Positions 41,192 through 51,756 of a DNA stretch of 64,000 nucleotides are shown piece by piece. A program made the translations under genes and the position numbers. The notes below the pieces were generated by a model. That model was not told where the DNA came from and ran no database searches. It was given only the letters and a program-made list of their open reading frames with translations. Origin of the DNA: Modicisalibacter sp033446685 (lineage in GTDB: Bacteria; Pseudomonadota; Gammaproteobacteria; Pseudomonadales; Halomonadaceae); the NCBI RefSeq assembly GCF_033446685.1, contig NZ_JAWQLY010000001.1, forward strand, positions 124,001 to 188,000, written 5' to 3'. The stretch's first letter is position 1, and every line of letters begins with the position of its first letter.

Positions 41192-42621
41192 GAGGCTGGT
41201 TTCGACCGCGCACCCTGCGTGGACGCTTCGTACTGATCATGTTGCTCGGCGTGCTCGGCGCGCAGGTGACCAGTTACAGCCTATGGGGCTGGCAACAGGA
41301 CCGCGAGCGCCTGGCGCAACTGGACAGCTTGTCGCGCAATCTCGCCGAGAGCCTGGCGGCGACGGTGCGCTATTTTCGTTCGCTGCCCTACGAGTATCGG
41401 CACATCGTCCTCGACCAGTTGCGCGACATGGGGGGCACGCGCTTTTTCGTCAGCGTCAACGATCACCTTATCGTGCTTGATCGTACCGATGGCGGCCGGG
41501 CCCGCGAACTGGTCGCCGGCAATCTGCGCGAGGGACTGGAGCGGGAACTGGGCCGCCAGGAGCTGCATATCGGTTTCTCGCGACCGGACGAGCTCAAGGT
41601 CTTCAACAACGAAGTCCCGCTGATCGAGTTGCCGGCGCACTGGGCGCACCACAGCCTGGCCATGGCGCCCCTGTCGACGCCGATCCTGGTGGTGCAAATG
41701 CCGCTCGAGGCCAATAGTTGGTTGTACGTGGCGACCACGCTGCCGATCGCCGGATTGCTGGAGGGGCCGATGTGGCTTTCGGGCGACCGGCTGTTCGTCT
41801 CGCTGGCCGTACTGTTGACGGTGATCGGCCTGTCGCTGCTGGGGATTCGCTGGCTGACCCGGCCGCTCTCGGTGCTGGCGAGAGCGGCCCGGCGGCTGGG
41901 CGATGATCTCGAGTCGCCGCCCTTGGCCGAACGCGGCCCACGGGAACTGCGCGACACCGCCGCCGCGTTCAACCGCATGAGCGAGCGGATTCGCCAGCAG
42001 GTCGACGAGCGCGAGCGGCTGTTCTCGGCCATCTCGCACGACCTCAAGACGCCCATTACCCGGTTGCGCTTACGCGCCGAGATGCTCGCCGATTCCCGTC
42101 AGCGCGAAGCCTTCGTGCGAACGCTCGACGAGATGGACCAACTGGTCAAGGGGGCACTGGCTTCGGTGAAGGGGTTAGACCTGCACGAACAGACGGGACC
42201 ACTCGATCTCGATGCGCTGGTCGCGACATTGGTGGATGAGCTGGCCATCTTCGGCGAGACGATCAACGTGCAGGGCCAAGCGGGGGTGATCGAGGCCAAG
42301 CCGCTGGCGCTCAAGCGCTGCCTGGGCAACCTGCTGGAGAATGCGGTTTTCTACGGCGAGCGCGTCGAGGTCTCGCTGTGTCGTGAAGCGGGAATGGCGA
42401 AAGTCGCGCTCAGCGACGATGGCCCGGGGATACCCCTCGAACAGCGCGAACGGGTATTCGAGCCTTTCGTACGACTCGAGCCTTCGCGTAGCCGGCATAC
42501 CGGAGGGAGCGGTTTGGGGCTGTCGATCGCTCGCCACATTGCGCGTGCTCATGGTGGAGATATCGCTCTCGACCAGGCGGCGGCCGGCGGTCTGCTGGTC
42601 GTGCTGCGATTGCCGTGCTGA
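41188..42621 (+). CDS. Sensor histidine kinase (GtrS-like)
   Basis: 477 residues from GTG 41188 (GTGA overlap with the regulator). A membrane helix at about 13-32 and another at about 202-221 enclose a periplasmic sensor region. A HAMP linker (about 222-275) follows. The phosphorylated histidine is His284 (ISHDLKTPITRLRLR), and the ATPase boxes are NLLENAVFYGE, DDGPGIP and GGSGLGLSIARHIARAHGG. It phosphorylates the preceding OmpR-type protein. The ligand is unknown; Pseudomonas GtrS senses glucose-derived acids. Confidence 0.88.
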   Translation: MRGWFRPRTLRGRFVLIMLLGVLGAQVTSYSLWGWQQDRERLAQLDSLSRNLAESLAATVRYFRSLPYEYRHIVLDQLRDMGGTRFFVSVNDHLIVLDRTDGGRARELVAGNLREGLERELGRQELHIGFSRPDELKVFNNEVPLIELPAHWAHHSLAMAPLSTPILVVQMPLEANSWLYVATTLPIAGLLEGPMWLSGDRLFVSLAVLLTVIGLSLLGIRWLTRPLSVLARAARRLGDDLESPPLAERGPRELRDTAAAFNRMSERIRQQVDERERLFSAISHDLKTPITRLRLRAEMLADSRQREAFVRTLDEMDQLVKGALASVKGLDLHEQTGPLDLDALVATLVDELAIFGETINVQGQAGVIEAKPLALKRCLGNLLENAVFYGERVEVSLCREAGMAKVALSDDGPGIPLEQRERVFEPFVRLEPSRSRHTGGSGLGLSIARHIARAHGGDIALDQAAAGGLLVVLRLPC

Positions 42622-42960
42622 AAGCGCGTTTATTACGGCATTGTAAGATTCGGCAATGCTTTGCAGTCTTTGGTAATCCCCCGCTCCGACGATATGCGCT
42701 AGCCTCAGTTGAGGCGTTGCGCCAGCGCCGAATGACAATCACAACATAACGACACGCTTGCAGGACCCGCCATGCCTCTCGCAACTTCCTTGCCGATCCG
42801 CGTCAGCCGTGGGCGCACATCGTCGAGTCGACGGTGTACCGTGCCGCCCGCGGTGTCGCCCCTGTCATGACAGCAACCTGCCGATTTCCGATGGGCGAGG
42901 CCTCGTTGCCTCGTGGTCAGTCCGTGTAAGCAACGCATAACAACCAAGGAGTCACACGTC
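42622..42960. other. Long leader before the sugar ABC operon
   Basis: About 340 bases without a supported gene. It contains a 14-bp inverted repeat GCCTCAGTTGAGGC at 42702-42715, a possible regulator site, and must hold the promoter of the sugar importer. No riboswitch is recognised. Confidence 0.5.
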
Positions 42961-44214
42961 ATGAAAAAGATCCATACGCTGGCCGCCGGTGCGGCACTGG
43001 CGGTCGCCGTCTCCCAGGCCCAGGCCGCCGAAATCGAAGTACTGCACTGGTGGACCTCGGGCGGGGAGGCCAAGGCGGCCAACATGCTCAAGGAGAAGCT
43101 GGAGGCGAAAGGGCATACCTGGAAGGATTTCGCCGTAGCCGGTGGCGGCGGCGACAGTGCCATGACGGTGCTCAAGTCGCGGGCGATTTCCGGCAATCCA
43201 CCCGCGGTGGCCCAGATCAAGGGGCCGTTGATTCAGGAGTGGGGCGATATGGGCTTTCTGGGCAATATCGACCAGATCGCCAAGGAGGAGAACTGGGATT
43301 CCTTCCTGACCCCCCAGCTCGCTGCCGATGACAAGGTCGATGGCCACTACGCCGCGGTGCCGGTCAACATCCACCGCATCAATTGGCTGTGGGCCAACCC
43401 CGAGGTGCTCGAGAAAGCCGGCATCGATGGCTTGCCGGCCACCTGGGACGAGTTCTTCGCCGACGCCAAGAAGATTCGCGAGGCCGGTTTCATCCCGCTG
43501 GCGCACGGCGGCCAGCCATGGCAGGACGCGACCGTCTTCGAGGTGGTGATGATGGGCATCGGCGGGGCGGACTTCTACCGCAAGGCCTTCGTCGAACTCG
43601 ACCCCGAGGCGTTGACCAGCGACACCATGATCGAGTCGCTGAAGACCTTCAAGAAACTGCGCGAGACCATGGATCCCAACATCGCCGGCCGGGACTGGAA
43701 CGAAGCCACCTCGATGGTCATCAACGGCGAGGCGGCGATGCAGATCATGGGTGACTGGGCCAAGGGCGAGTTCACCGCCGCGGGCCTGACCGCCGGCGAG
43801 GATTACCTGTGCGAAGCGGCGCCGATGACCGAGCACATGTTCTCCTACAACGTCGACAGCTTCGCCATGTTCAAGGTCGATGACGGGGGCAAGCAGCAGG
43901 CCCAGCGGGACCTCGCCAGCCTGATCCTGTCCAAGGACTTCCAGTCCACCTTCAACAAGGCCAAGGGCTCGATTCCGGTGCGCCTCGACGTGCCGCTGGA
44001 AGGCTTCGATAAGTGTGCCCAGGAATCGCGCAAGGCCTTCGATGCGGCCAGCGAAGGCAATGGCCTGGTACCCAGCCTGGCGCATGGCATGGCGGTGTCG
44101 GCGAGCGTTCAGGGAGCGGTCTTCGACGTGATCACCAACTTCTTCAACGATCCCGGAATGAAGGCGGAAACCGCCGCCGAACGCCTGGCCAGCGCGGTTC
44201 GCGCCGCGGGCTGA
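42961..44214 (+). CDS. gtsA: Sugar ABC transporter substrate-binding protein (GtsA-like)
   Basis: 417 residues from ATG 42961 (AAGGAG upstream). The signal peptide is about 1-23 (AQA-AEI). The mature protein starts EVLHWWTSGGEAKAA and has the family features FAVAGGGGDSAMTVLKSR and VPVNIHRINWLWANP. It belongs to the glucose/mannitol-type receptors of the MalE superfamily, as in the Pseudomonas Gts system. It binds a sugar in the periplasm. A 12-bp hairpin follows the stop. Confidence 0.88.
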   Translation: MKKIHTLAAGAALAVAVSQAQAAEIEVLHWWTSGGEAKAANMLKEKLEAKGHTWKDFAVAGGGGDSAMTVLKSRAISGNPPAVAQIKGPLIQEWGDMGFLGNIDQIAKEENWDSFLTPQLAADDKVDGHYAAVPVNIHRINWLWANPEVLEKAGIDGLPATWDEFFADAKKIREAGFIPLAHGGQPWQDATVFEVVMMGIGGADFYRKAFVELDPEALTSDTMIESLKTFKKLRETMDPNIAGRDWNEATSMVINGEAAMQIMGDWAKGEFTAAGLTAGEDYLCEAAPMTEHMFSYNVDSFAMFKVDDGGKQQAQRDLASLILSKDFQSTFNKAKGSIPVRLDVPLEGFDKCAQESRKAFDAASEGNGLVPSLAHGMAVSASVQGAVFDVITNFFNDPGMKAETAAERLASAVRAAG

Positions 44215-44220
44215 GCTGCC

Positions 44221-44249
44221 GCCGCCGCTCGCGCCCTGCGAGCGGCGGC
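44221..44249 (+). terminator. Intercistronic hairpin after gtsA-type gene
   Basis: A perfect 12-bp stem (GCCGCCGCTCGC and its complement) with a five-base loop starts six bases after the binding-protein stop. It probably favours receptor mRNA over permease mRNA. Confidence 0.75.
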
Positions 44250-44278
44250 TTGTCGTCGTTTCATTCAAGGACACTCCG

Positions 44279-45208
44279 ATGTCGCAAACCGATTCTCTGC
44301 CGCGCCGGCGCGCGAACGCGGGCCGGCACTCGCTGTCCGGTACCCTGGAGCGGGTACTGCCGCGCCTGGTGGTGGCGCCCTCGCTCGCGGTGGCGCTGTT
44401 CTTCGTCTACGGCTACATGCTGTGGACGTTCGTTCTGTCGCTGACCAACTCGGGGATGCTGCCGCAGTACGATTTCGTCGGCTTCGAGCAGTACGCGCGG
44501 TTGTTCGCCAACCAGCGCTGGAACGTCGCCGCCACCAACCTGGTGGTATTCGGCGGGCTGTTCATCGTCATCTGCCTGTTCCTCGGGCTGATGCTGGCAA
44601 TCCTGCTCGACCAGCGCATCCGCCAGGAGGGCGCGTTGCGCACCATCTATCTCTATCCCATGGCGCTGTCGCTGATCGTCACCGGGGTGGTCTGGCGCTG
44701 GATCCTCAATCCCGGACTGGGCATCCAGTCGCTGGTCCGCGGTTGGGGCTTCGAGGACTTCACTTTCGACTGGCTGGTCAACCCCGACATGGCGATCTAT
44801 GCGCTGGTGATCGCCGCCGTGTGGCAGGCCTCGGGCTTCGTCATGGCGCTGTTCCTGGCCGGGCTGCGCAGCATCGACGACAGCCTGTTCAAGGCTGCGG
44901 CGCTGGATGGCGCGAGCCTGCCGAAGGTCTACTGGCGGATCGTGATTCCCTGCCTGCGGCCGGTGGTGTTCAGTGCGGTGATGATTCTCTCGCACATCGC
45001 CATCAAGAGCTTCGACTTGGTCATGGCGCTCACCGGCGGCGGACCGGGCTACGCCACCGACCTGCCGGCGACCTTCATGTACGCCCACACCTTCACCCGC
45101 GGGCAGATCGGCCTGGGCTCGGCCAGCGCGATCATGATGCTGTGCGGGGTGCTGGCGATCCTGGTGCCGTACCTGTATTCCGAACTGCGAGGAAGCAAGC
45201 ATGGATAA
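44279..45208 (+). CDS. gtsB: Sugar ABC transporter permease (GtsB-like)
   Basis: 309 residues with six membrane helices. The EAA loop is DSLFKAAALDGASLPKVYWRIVIP (about 200-223). It forms the inner-membrane channel with the next gene, which it overlaps by eight bases. An AAGGA ribosome site precedes ATG 44279. Confidence 0.9.
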   Translation: MSQTDSLPRRRANAGRHSLSGTLERVLPRLVVAPSLAVALFFVYGYMLWTFVLSLTNSGMLPQYDFVGFEQYARLFANQRWNVAATNLVVFGGLFIVICLFLGLMLAILLDQRIRQEGALRTIYLYPMALSLIVTGVVWRWILNPGLGIQSLVRGWGFEDFTFDWLVNPDMAIYALVIAAVWQASGFVMALFLAGLRSIDDSLFKAAALDGASLPKVYWRIVIPCLRPVVFSAVMILSHIAIKSFDLVMALTGGGPGYATDLPATFMYAHTFTRGQIGLGSASAIMMLCGVLAILVPYLYSELRGSKHG

Positions 45209-46079
45209 CGTCATTCGGCGCCGCACGCTAGGCGCCCGCATGCTGCGCGCAGGGCTCTATGCATTGCTGCTGGTGATGGCGCTGGTCTACCTGCTGCCGC
45301 TGGTGGTGATGTTGCTGACCTCGATAAAGCCGCTCGAGGAGATCCGCGCCGGCGCGCTGCTGTCATTGCCGGATTCGCTGACGTTCGCGGCCTGGATCAA
45401 GGCCTGGGGCACGGCCTGCACCGGGATGCGCTGCGAGGGGCTGTCGGGTTACTTCATGAATTCGATGAGCATCGCGATACCGGCCGTGGCGATCTCCACG
45501 CTGGTCGGTGCGCTCAACGGCTACGCGCTGACCAAGTGGCGCTTTCGTGGCGCCAACCTGTGCTTCGCGCTGCTGCTGTTCGGCTGCTTCATACCCTTTC
45601 AGGTGGTGCTGATGCCGATGGCCCGGACGCTGGGCTGGTTGGGACTGGCGAGCTCGACGAGCGGGCTGGTGCTGGTCCACGTGGTCTATGGCATCGCCTT
45701 CACCACGCTGTTCTTCCGCAATTATTACGTCTCGGTCCCCGATGAGATGATCTCCGCCGCCAAGCTCGACGGCGCCGGGTTCTTCCGGGTCTTCTGGCGG
45801 ATTCTGCTGCCGGTTTCGGGGCCGATCATCACCGTATCGGTGATTTGGCAGTTCACCCAGATCTGGAACGACTTCCTGTTCGGGGTGGCCTTTGCTGGAT
45901 TCGACTCGCAGCCGGTGACGGTGGCGCTGAACAACATGGTCAACACCTCGACCGGGGTCAAGGAGTACAACGTCGACATGGCGGGGGCGATGATCGCCGC
46001 GTTGCCGACGCTGGTGGTCTATGTCCTGGCCGGAAAATACTTCGTTCGCGGGCTGACCGCGGGATCCGTCAAGGGTTGA
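45201..46079 (+). CDS. gtsC: Sugar ABC transporter permease (GtsC-like)
   Basis: 292 residues with six membrane helices. The EAA loop is DEMISAAKLDGAGFFRVFWRILLP (about 181-204). It is the second channel subunit, starting inside the end of the preceding permease gene. The MalG-type C-terminus ends FVRGLTAGSVKG. Confidence 0.9.
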   Translation: MDNVIRRRTLGARMLRAGLYALLLVMALVYLLPLVVMLLTSIKPLEEIRAGALLSLPDSLTFAAWIKAWGTACTGMRCEGLSGYFMNSMSIAIPAVAISTLVGALNGYALTKWRFRGANLCFALLLFGCFIPFQVVLMPMARTLGWLGLASSTSGLVLVHVVYGIAFTTLFFRNYYVSVPDEMISAAKLDGAGFFRVFWRILLPVSGPIITVSVIWQFTQIWNDFLFGVAFAGFDSQPVTVALNNMVNTSTGVKEYNVDMAGAMIAALPTLVVYVLAGKYFVRGLTAGSVKG

Positions 46080-46100
46080 GCACAGGTTTCAGGGGTTATT

Positions 46101-47222
<1,122 letters not shown>

Positions 47223-47225
47223 ACA

Positions 47226-48968
47226 TCAGCCGAGCGGTCGGATGGGCTCGCCGCTGCCCGTCATCGAGGGCCGCAACTCGCTCCAGGCGGCGTAGGTGCT
47301 CAGGAACACCCGGCCGGTCAGCGTCTCGAGAAAATCGCTGTGCTTGAGACGATCCATGACCGGCCCCTTGACCTCGGCGAGATGCAACGTCACGCCGGAG
47401 TCCTTGAGCCGTGCATTGATCGCCTCGAGACTCTCGAGCGCCGAGGCGTCGATCAGATTGACCGCCGAGCAGATCAACACCGTGTGGCGAAGCTGCGGGC
47501 GTTCGGCAACCAGCGTATACAGCGTATCCTCCAGATAGCGGGCATTGGCGAAGTAGAGGCTTTCGTCGATGCGCAACAGAGCGACCTGCTCGTGACTTTC
47601 CACCTGATGCCGGGCGACGTTGCGAAAATGCTCGGTGCCGGGCACGCGGCCCACCAGGGCGCTGTGCGGGCGACTGGTGCGGTACAGGAACAGCGCCACC
47701 GATAGACTCACGCCGGCGATGATCCCGGCCTCGACACCTTCCACCAGGGTCAGCACCAGCGTCGCCAGCAGCGCGGCGAAGTCGCTCTTCGAGTAGCGCC
47801 AGGTGCGCCGCATCGCCGGAATGTCCACCAGCGTGAGTATCGATACCGTGATGGTGGCCGCCAGTGTCGCGGTCGGCAGGTAGCGGATCAGCGGGGTGAA
47901 GAACAGTGTGACCAGACCGATGCCCAGTGCGGCGACGATCCCGGCGATCGGCGTGCGTGCGCCGGCATCGAAATTGATCACCGTGCGCGAAAATCCGCCG
48001 GTGACCGGCATGCCACCGGTAACCGAAGCGGCGAGATTGGCGGTACCCAGTCCGATGAGCTCCTGGTCCGGCGAGATCCGCTCGCGGCGCTTGGCGGCGA
48101 GCATCTGGCCCATCGATACCGACTCGACGAAGCCGACGATGCTGATCAACAGCGCCGGTACCAGCAGCGAGTACCACAGCGACGGCGCGAAGTCGGGCAG
48201 CGTCAGCGGCGGCAACCCAGCGGGCACCTCGCCGACGACGGCGACCCCGCGGGCCGTCAGGTCCAGATGCCAGGTCGCCAGCGTGGTCAGCACGACGGCG
48301 AATACCGGACCGGCCTTGGCGACCAGGTCGGCAAGCTTGGCGGGTAGGCCGATTCGCTTCAGGGCTCGGCGACCATAGCGTCGCATGCCGAGCAGAAAGG
48401 TCAGCGCAAAGACGCTGATCATTAGGGTGACGAGGTTGGTTTCGGCCAGCTGACTTGCAAGATTGCCGAGCAGGGCGGGGAGGGTAAAGCCGGCGCCTTC
48501 GATGCCCAGTAGGTGGGCGGCCTGGCTGGCGGCGATCAGGATCCCCGAAGCCGACAGGAAACCCGAGATAACCGGGTGGCTAAGGAAGTTGGCGAAGAAC
48601 CCCAGCCGCAGGAAGCCCATCACGGTGAGCATCAAACCCGACAGCAGCGACAGAACCAGGGCACCCGCGATGTACTCGCCGCTGCCCGGCGTGGCGACGT
48701 CGGCCAGCGCGGCGGCGGTCATCAGGGCGACGATGGCCACCGGTCCCACGGCCAGGGTGCGGCTCGAACCGAACAGCGTATAGGCAAAGACCGGCAGGAT
48801 GCTGGCATACAGGCCCATCACGGCGGGCAGGCCGGCCAGCAGGGCATAGGCCAGCGACTGGGGGATCACCATGATCGCTACGATCAGCCCGGCGGTCAGG
48901 TCATGGCTGAATAGCTCGCGTCGATAATAGGGTAGCCATTGCAGCAATGGCAGGTAACGCTTGAGCAT
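47226..48968 (-). CDS. SulP-family sulfate/anion permease with STAS domain
   Basis: 580 residues. The membrane part (about 1-420) carries the SulP motif DLTAGLIVAIMVIPQSLAYALLAGLP near 24-49 and further helices. The cytoplasmic STAS domain (about 440-555) includes NLIDASALESLEAIN. SulP proteins carry sulfate, bicarbonate or other anions. The gene is divergent from the arylsulfotransferase-like operon across a 296-base region. This hints at sulfate supply for sulfation, but bicarbonate or other anions are equally possible from sequence. Confidence 0.9.
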   Translation of the reverse strand: MLKRYLPLLQWLPYYRRELFSHDLTAGLIVAIMVIPQSLAYALLAGLPAVMGLYASILPVFAYTLFGSSRTLAVGPVAIVALMTAAALADVATPGSGEYIAGALVLSLLSGLMLTVMGFLRLGFFANFLSHPVISGFLSASGILIAASQAAHLLGIEGAGFTLPALLGNLASQLAETNLVTLMISVFALTFLLGMRRYGRRALKRIGLPAKLADLVAKAGPVFAVVLTTLATWHLDLTARGVAVVGEVPAGLPPLTLPDFAPSLWYSLLVPALLISIVGFVESVSMGQMLAAKRRERISPDQELIGLGTANLAASVTGGMPVTGGFSRTVINFDAGARTPIAGIVAALGIGLVTLFFTPLIRYLPTATLAATITVSILTLVDIPAMRRTWRYSKSDFAALLATLVLTLVEGVEAGIIAGVSLSVALFLYRTSRPHSALVGRVPGTEHFRNVARHQVESHEQVALLRIDESLYFANARYLEDTLYTLVAERPQLRHTVLICSAVNLIDASALESLEAINARLKDSGVTLHLAEVKGPVMDRLKHSDFLETLTGRVFLSTYAAWSELRPSMTGSGEPIRPLG

Positions 48969-48991
48969 CGGTATCTCGTGACAACAGGCTT

Positions 48992-49017
48992 GCGACGTTC
49001 GTCCGCGACGTTCGTCC
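48992..49017. repeat. Tandem 13-bp direct repeat
   Basis: GCGACGTTCGTCC occurs twice in exact tandem in the divergent region between the SulP gene and the arylsulfotransferase-like gene. It could be a regulator site or simple slippage. Confidence 0.6.
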
Positions 49018-49264
49018 GTGAGGTGGCCGCGCGCCTTGACTTGATAAATCGGTGCGACGAATTTCCTAGAAATGATGAGGGGTTACCCGAAGCGGCGCAA
49101 GGCTGAGCGGCCTGGCTGCCTGCAAGCGACGGCTTGATTAGCGCCCCGCCATGAATAAACGGGCAATTGTGCGTCGATCGCCTATGCTGGAAATGCCCAG
49201 CGTATGGCATGGCGACCGCCTGCTTGCAGGGCGTCGACCGACGAGAGCCTAGGGAAGCCTGGAT

Positions 49265-50602
49265 ATGGATAAGACGGATCGTACCGGACTGGTGATCTTC
49301 TGCGTGGCGATCGCCTTTCTTGCCTTCCTTGCCGGCGCTTACGTCACGCTGGCCAAGATCTTTCCCTACGATTATTTCAACGATGCCTTCAAGGCCGCCA
49401 AGGCGCTGAGCGCCCAGCGCGCCGTGGTCGACCCCTATACCCAGACCGACCTGTGGCGGCGCGCCCGTCGCGACGATCGCGGAGTGACGATCCACGATCC
49501 CCAGCGGGCCTACCAGGGCTATACCCTGTATACCTCCGGTGACGGTACCTATGCACAACTGGTCGACATGGCCGGCAAGGTCGTCCATCGCTGGGAGTTG
49601 CCGTTCAGCGCGGTCTGGCAGGAAACGGCCAGCGGCCGCAAGCCGCAGCCCGACGAATTGATGTACTGGCGCAAGGCCCGCGTGCTGCCCAACGGCGATC
49701 TGGTGGCGATCTACATCGCCGCCAACGACACGCCCTGGGGCTATGGCCTGGTCAAGATCGATCGCGATTCGAAGCTGATCTGGAGCTACAAGGCACACGT
49801 CCATCACGACCTGGATATCGCGGCGGATGGCCGTGTCATCACCCTGACCCACCAGTTCAGCGATGAGGCCGTGGAGTCCTTTACGCAACTGCAAAAGCCC
49901 TGGCTCGACGACTTTCTGGTCGTTCTGGCGGGCGACGACGGCCGGGAGTTGAGTCGGGTGCCGCTGTTTCATAGCTTCCTCGAGTCCCCGTTCCGCGACT
50001 TGCTGTATTCGACGCCCAACTTCGCCACGGCCGATCCCTTGCATACCAACAGCGTGCAATTCATCGACGAGGCGACCACCGCCGCCTTCGCGCCGGCGAA
50101 CGGCCGCCCGGGGCAGGTCTTGCTGTCGTTTCGTCACCCCGGCAGCATCGCTCTGGTCGACCCGGCCAGCGGCGAGATGAGCTGGGCGACCCGCGGTCCC
50201 TGGTTGGGCCAGCACTATGCCCGGGCCCTGACGAACGGCCACTTCACCATCTTCGACAATCTGGGCAACTTCCAGCCCGGCAACCGCACACGGATGATGG
50301 AAATCGACCCCACGAGCGATGCCGTGGTTTGGCGCTATACTGGGAACGACGCTCATCCGTTCGACAGCGGTTTACGCGGGGCGGCCGAAACGCTGCCCAA
50401 CGGCAATCGTCTGATCACCGAGTCGGATGGCGGTCGACTGCTGGAAGTGAGCCCCGACGGATCGCTCGTCTGGGAGTTCGTCAATCCGGTTCGCGGGGGC
50501 GACAAGGATCAGTTCATCCCCGTTGTCTCATCGGGCCAGCGCATCGCTCCGGAAGCCTTCGACGCGGATTTCCGCGCCGTTCTCGCTACACCTGGGAGGT
50601 GA
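49265..50602 (+). CDS. Arylsulfotransferase (ASST)-like membrane-anchored protein
   Basis: 445 residues. An N-terminal membrane helix (about 9-30) acts as a signal anchor. The rest resembles the beta-propeller of arylsulfotransferase families: GYTLYTSGDGTYAQLVDMAGKVVHRWEL near 80-107, RKARVLPNGDLVAIY near 137-151 and HPFDSGLRGAAETLPNGNRLI near 364-384. ASST enzymes move sulfate between phenolic compounds in the periplasm without PAPS, using an active-site histidine. Several His residues are present, but I cannot tell which would be catalytic. First gene of a four-gene operon with a PAPS-type sulfotransferase. Confidence 0.75.
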   Translation: MDKTDRTGLVIFCVAIAFLAFLAGAYVTLAKIFPYDYFNDAFKAAKALSAQRAVVDPYTQTDLWRRARRDDRGVTIHDPQRAYQGYTLYTSGDGTYAQLVDMAGKVVHRWELPFSAVWQETASGRKPQPDELMYWRKARVLPNGDLVAIYIAANDTPWGYGLVKIDRDSKLIWSYKAHVHHDLDIAADGRVITLTHQFSDEAVESFTQLQKPWLDDFLVVLAGDDGRELSRVPLFHSFLESPFRDLLYSTPNFATADPLHTNSVQFIDEATTAAFAPANGRPGQVLLSFRHPGSIALVDPASGEMSWATRGPWLGQHYARALTNGHFTIFDNLGNFQPGNRTRMMEIDPTSDAVVWRYTGNDAHPFDSGLRGAAETLPNGNRLITESDGGRLLEVSPDGSLVWEFVNPVRGGDKDQFIPVVSSGQRIAPEAFDADFRAVLATPGR

Positions 50603-50606
50603 AACC

Positions 50607-50951
50607 ATGATGCGTCAAGCCAAGCACTCTTTTTCCAGCCACGCGCTTTTCAAGCAGGGCCTACGGCCGGCAGGCCTGCTGTTGGCGGTCCTTGCCGCCA
50701 GCCTGCCCCTGGCCGCGCAAGCCTATGTCGGGCCCGGGGCCGGGCTCAGCCTGTTGAGCGCCCTGTGGGGAGTCATCGCGGCCATCGCTGTCGCGGTACT
50801 GTTCGTGGTGATGTGGCCGATCCGGCGCATGCGCCGGCGGCACAGGGCGCGCCGCGCCGATGAACTCGCCGCCACCCAGGCCGGCGACGCGGGCCCTCCC
50901 GAAGGTATCGAGACCACGTCGACGAAGCCTCCGATCCCGCCGCGCTCATGA
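50607..50951 (+). CDS. Small YVGPGAG membrane protein, unknown function
   Basis: 114 residues from ATG 50607 (GGGAGG upstream; a second ATG follows). A long signal-like segment ends in AQA, then YVGPGAGLSLLSALWGVIAAI leads into a membrane helix, WPIRRMRRRHRARR and a Pro-rich tail. From memory, small proteins with a YxGPGAG start and a basic stop-transfer recur beside sulfotransferase or phosphodiesterase genes, without known function. It starts four bases after the arylsulfotransferase-like stop, so it is cotranscribed. Confidence 0.65.
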   Translation: MMRQAKHSFSSHALFKQGLRPAGLLLAVLAASLPLAAQAYVGPGAGLSLLSALWGVIAAIAVAVLFVVMWPIRRMRRRHRARRADELAATQAGDAGPPEGIETTSTKPPIPPRS

Positions 50952-51036
50952 CGCCAGTCCCCGGCCCGGCAATGCACATCGGTGCGTCCGCCGAGCCGGG
51001 GCGCGCTCCCTAAGGCACTCGTCGACGAGGCAATGA

Positions 51037-51756
51037 ATGGGACTGTTCGATCTTCCTGGACCCTTGTTCGCGGCCATCGACAGGGCGATGGCCATGGCCT
51101 TGTCGCCAGCCTGGCGGTTGGCTTGCTGGGCGGCGCTGGCGGGGGCCGGGACGCTCATGCTCTACAAGCTGATGTCGCCGCAGCAGCGGATCGGGCAGGC
51201 CAAGCGCGCCGCGCGTGAAGCCCGCCAGCGCCTCAATGCGTTCGATGGCGAACTGAGCGAGGCCGGCCCGCTGATTCGCGCCCAGTTCGTGGCGGCGTTT
51301 CGGCACCTGGGGCTGGTGATACCCGGGACGCTGCTGTCGATACTACCCTTGCTGGCGTTGCTGGTCTGGCTCGACGGTCATTACGCACGAAGCTATCCCG
51401 TCGCCAGCGAGGCGCCCGTCGTGACGACATCGCCCCGACATCTGGAGTCACGCTGGGTGAAGTTGGGTGACGAGCCGCCTCGCGTTCAGGTGAGCCGAGG
51501 GGGGGAGCTGCTCGCCGAGGTGCTGGTCTCCTCGCCGGTGCCGATCGTCGAGCACCGGCACTGGTGGAACTGGCTGTTCGCCAATCCGCTGGGTTATCTA
51601 CCGGCAGACAGCGGGATCGAGCGCATCGAGATCGCCTTTCCCGAGCGTGAGTACCTGGCCTACGGTCCCGGTTGGATGCGCAGTTGGCTGACGATCTTCT
51701 TCCCGGTGATGCTCGTCGTGTCGTTGCTGATGTTTCGCTGGGCGAAAGTGCAATGA
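51037..51756 (+). CDS. Membrane protein of unknown function in the sulfotransferase operon
   Basis: 239 residues from ATG 51037 (GAGG upstream). Helices are seen at about 25-42, 88-109 and 217-234. A charged helical segment (AKRAAREARQRLNAFDGELSE) lies between the first two. A soluble domain of about 100 residues with WWNWLFANPLGYLP lies before the last, on the opposite side of the membrane. The helix-coil-helix start faintly recalls DUF106/Oxa1-like insertases, a weak resemblance. Its stop overlaps the sulfotransferase start (ATGA). Confidence 0.6.
   Translation: MGLFDLPGPLFAAIDRAMAMALSPAWRLACWAALAGAGTLMLYKLMSPQQRIGQAKRAAREARQRLNAFDGELSEAGPLIRAQFVAAFRHLGLVIPGTLLSILPLLALLVWLDGHYARSYPVASEAPVVTTSPRHLESRWVKLGDEPPRVQVSRGGELLAEVLVSSPVPIVEHRHWWNWLFANPLGYLPADSGIERIEIAFPEREYLAYGPGWMRSWLTIFFPVMLVVSLLMFRWAKVQ

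Noticed and set aside
48896..50356. Long minus-strand open frame of about 480 codons
   Set aside because: Antisense to the arylsulfotransferase-like gene and running into the SulP gene, with no recognisable domain.
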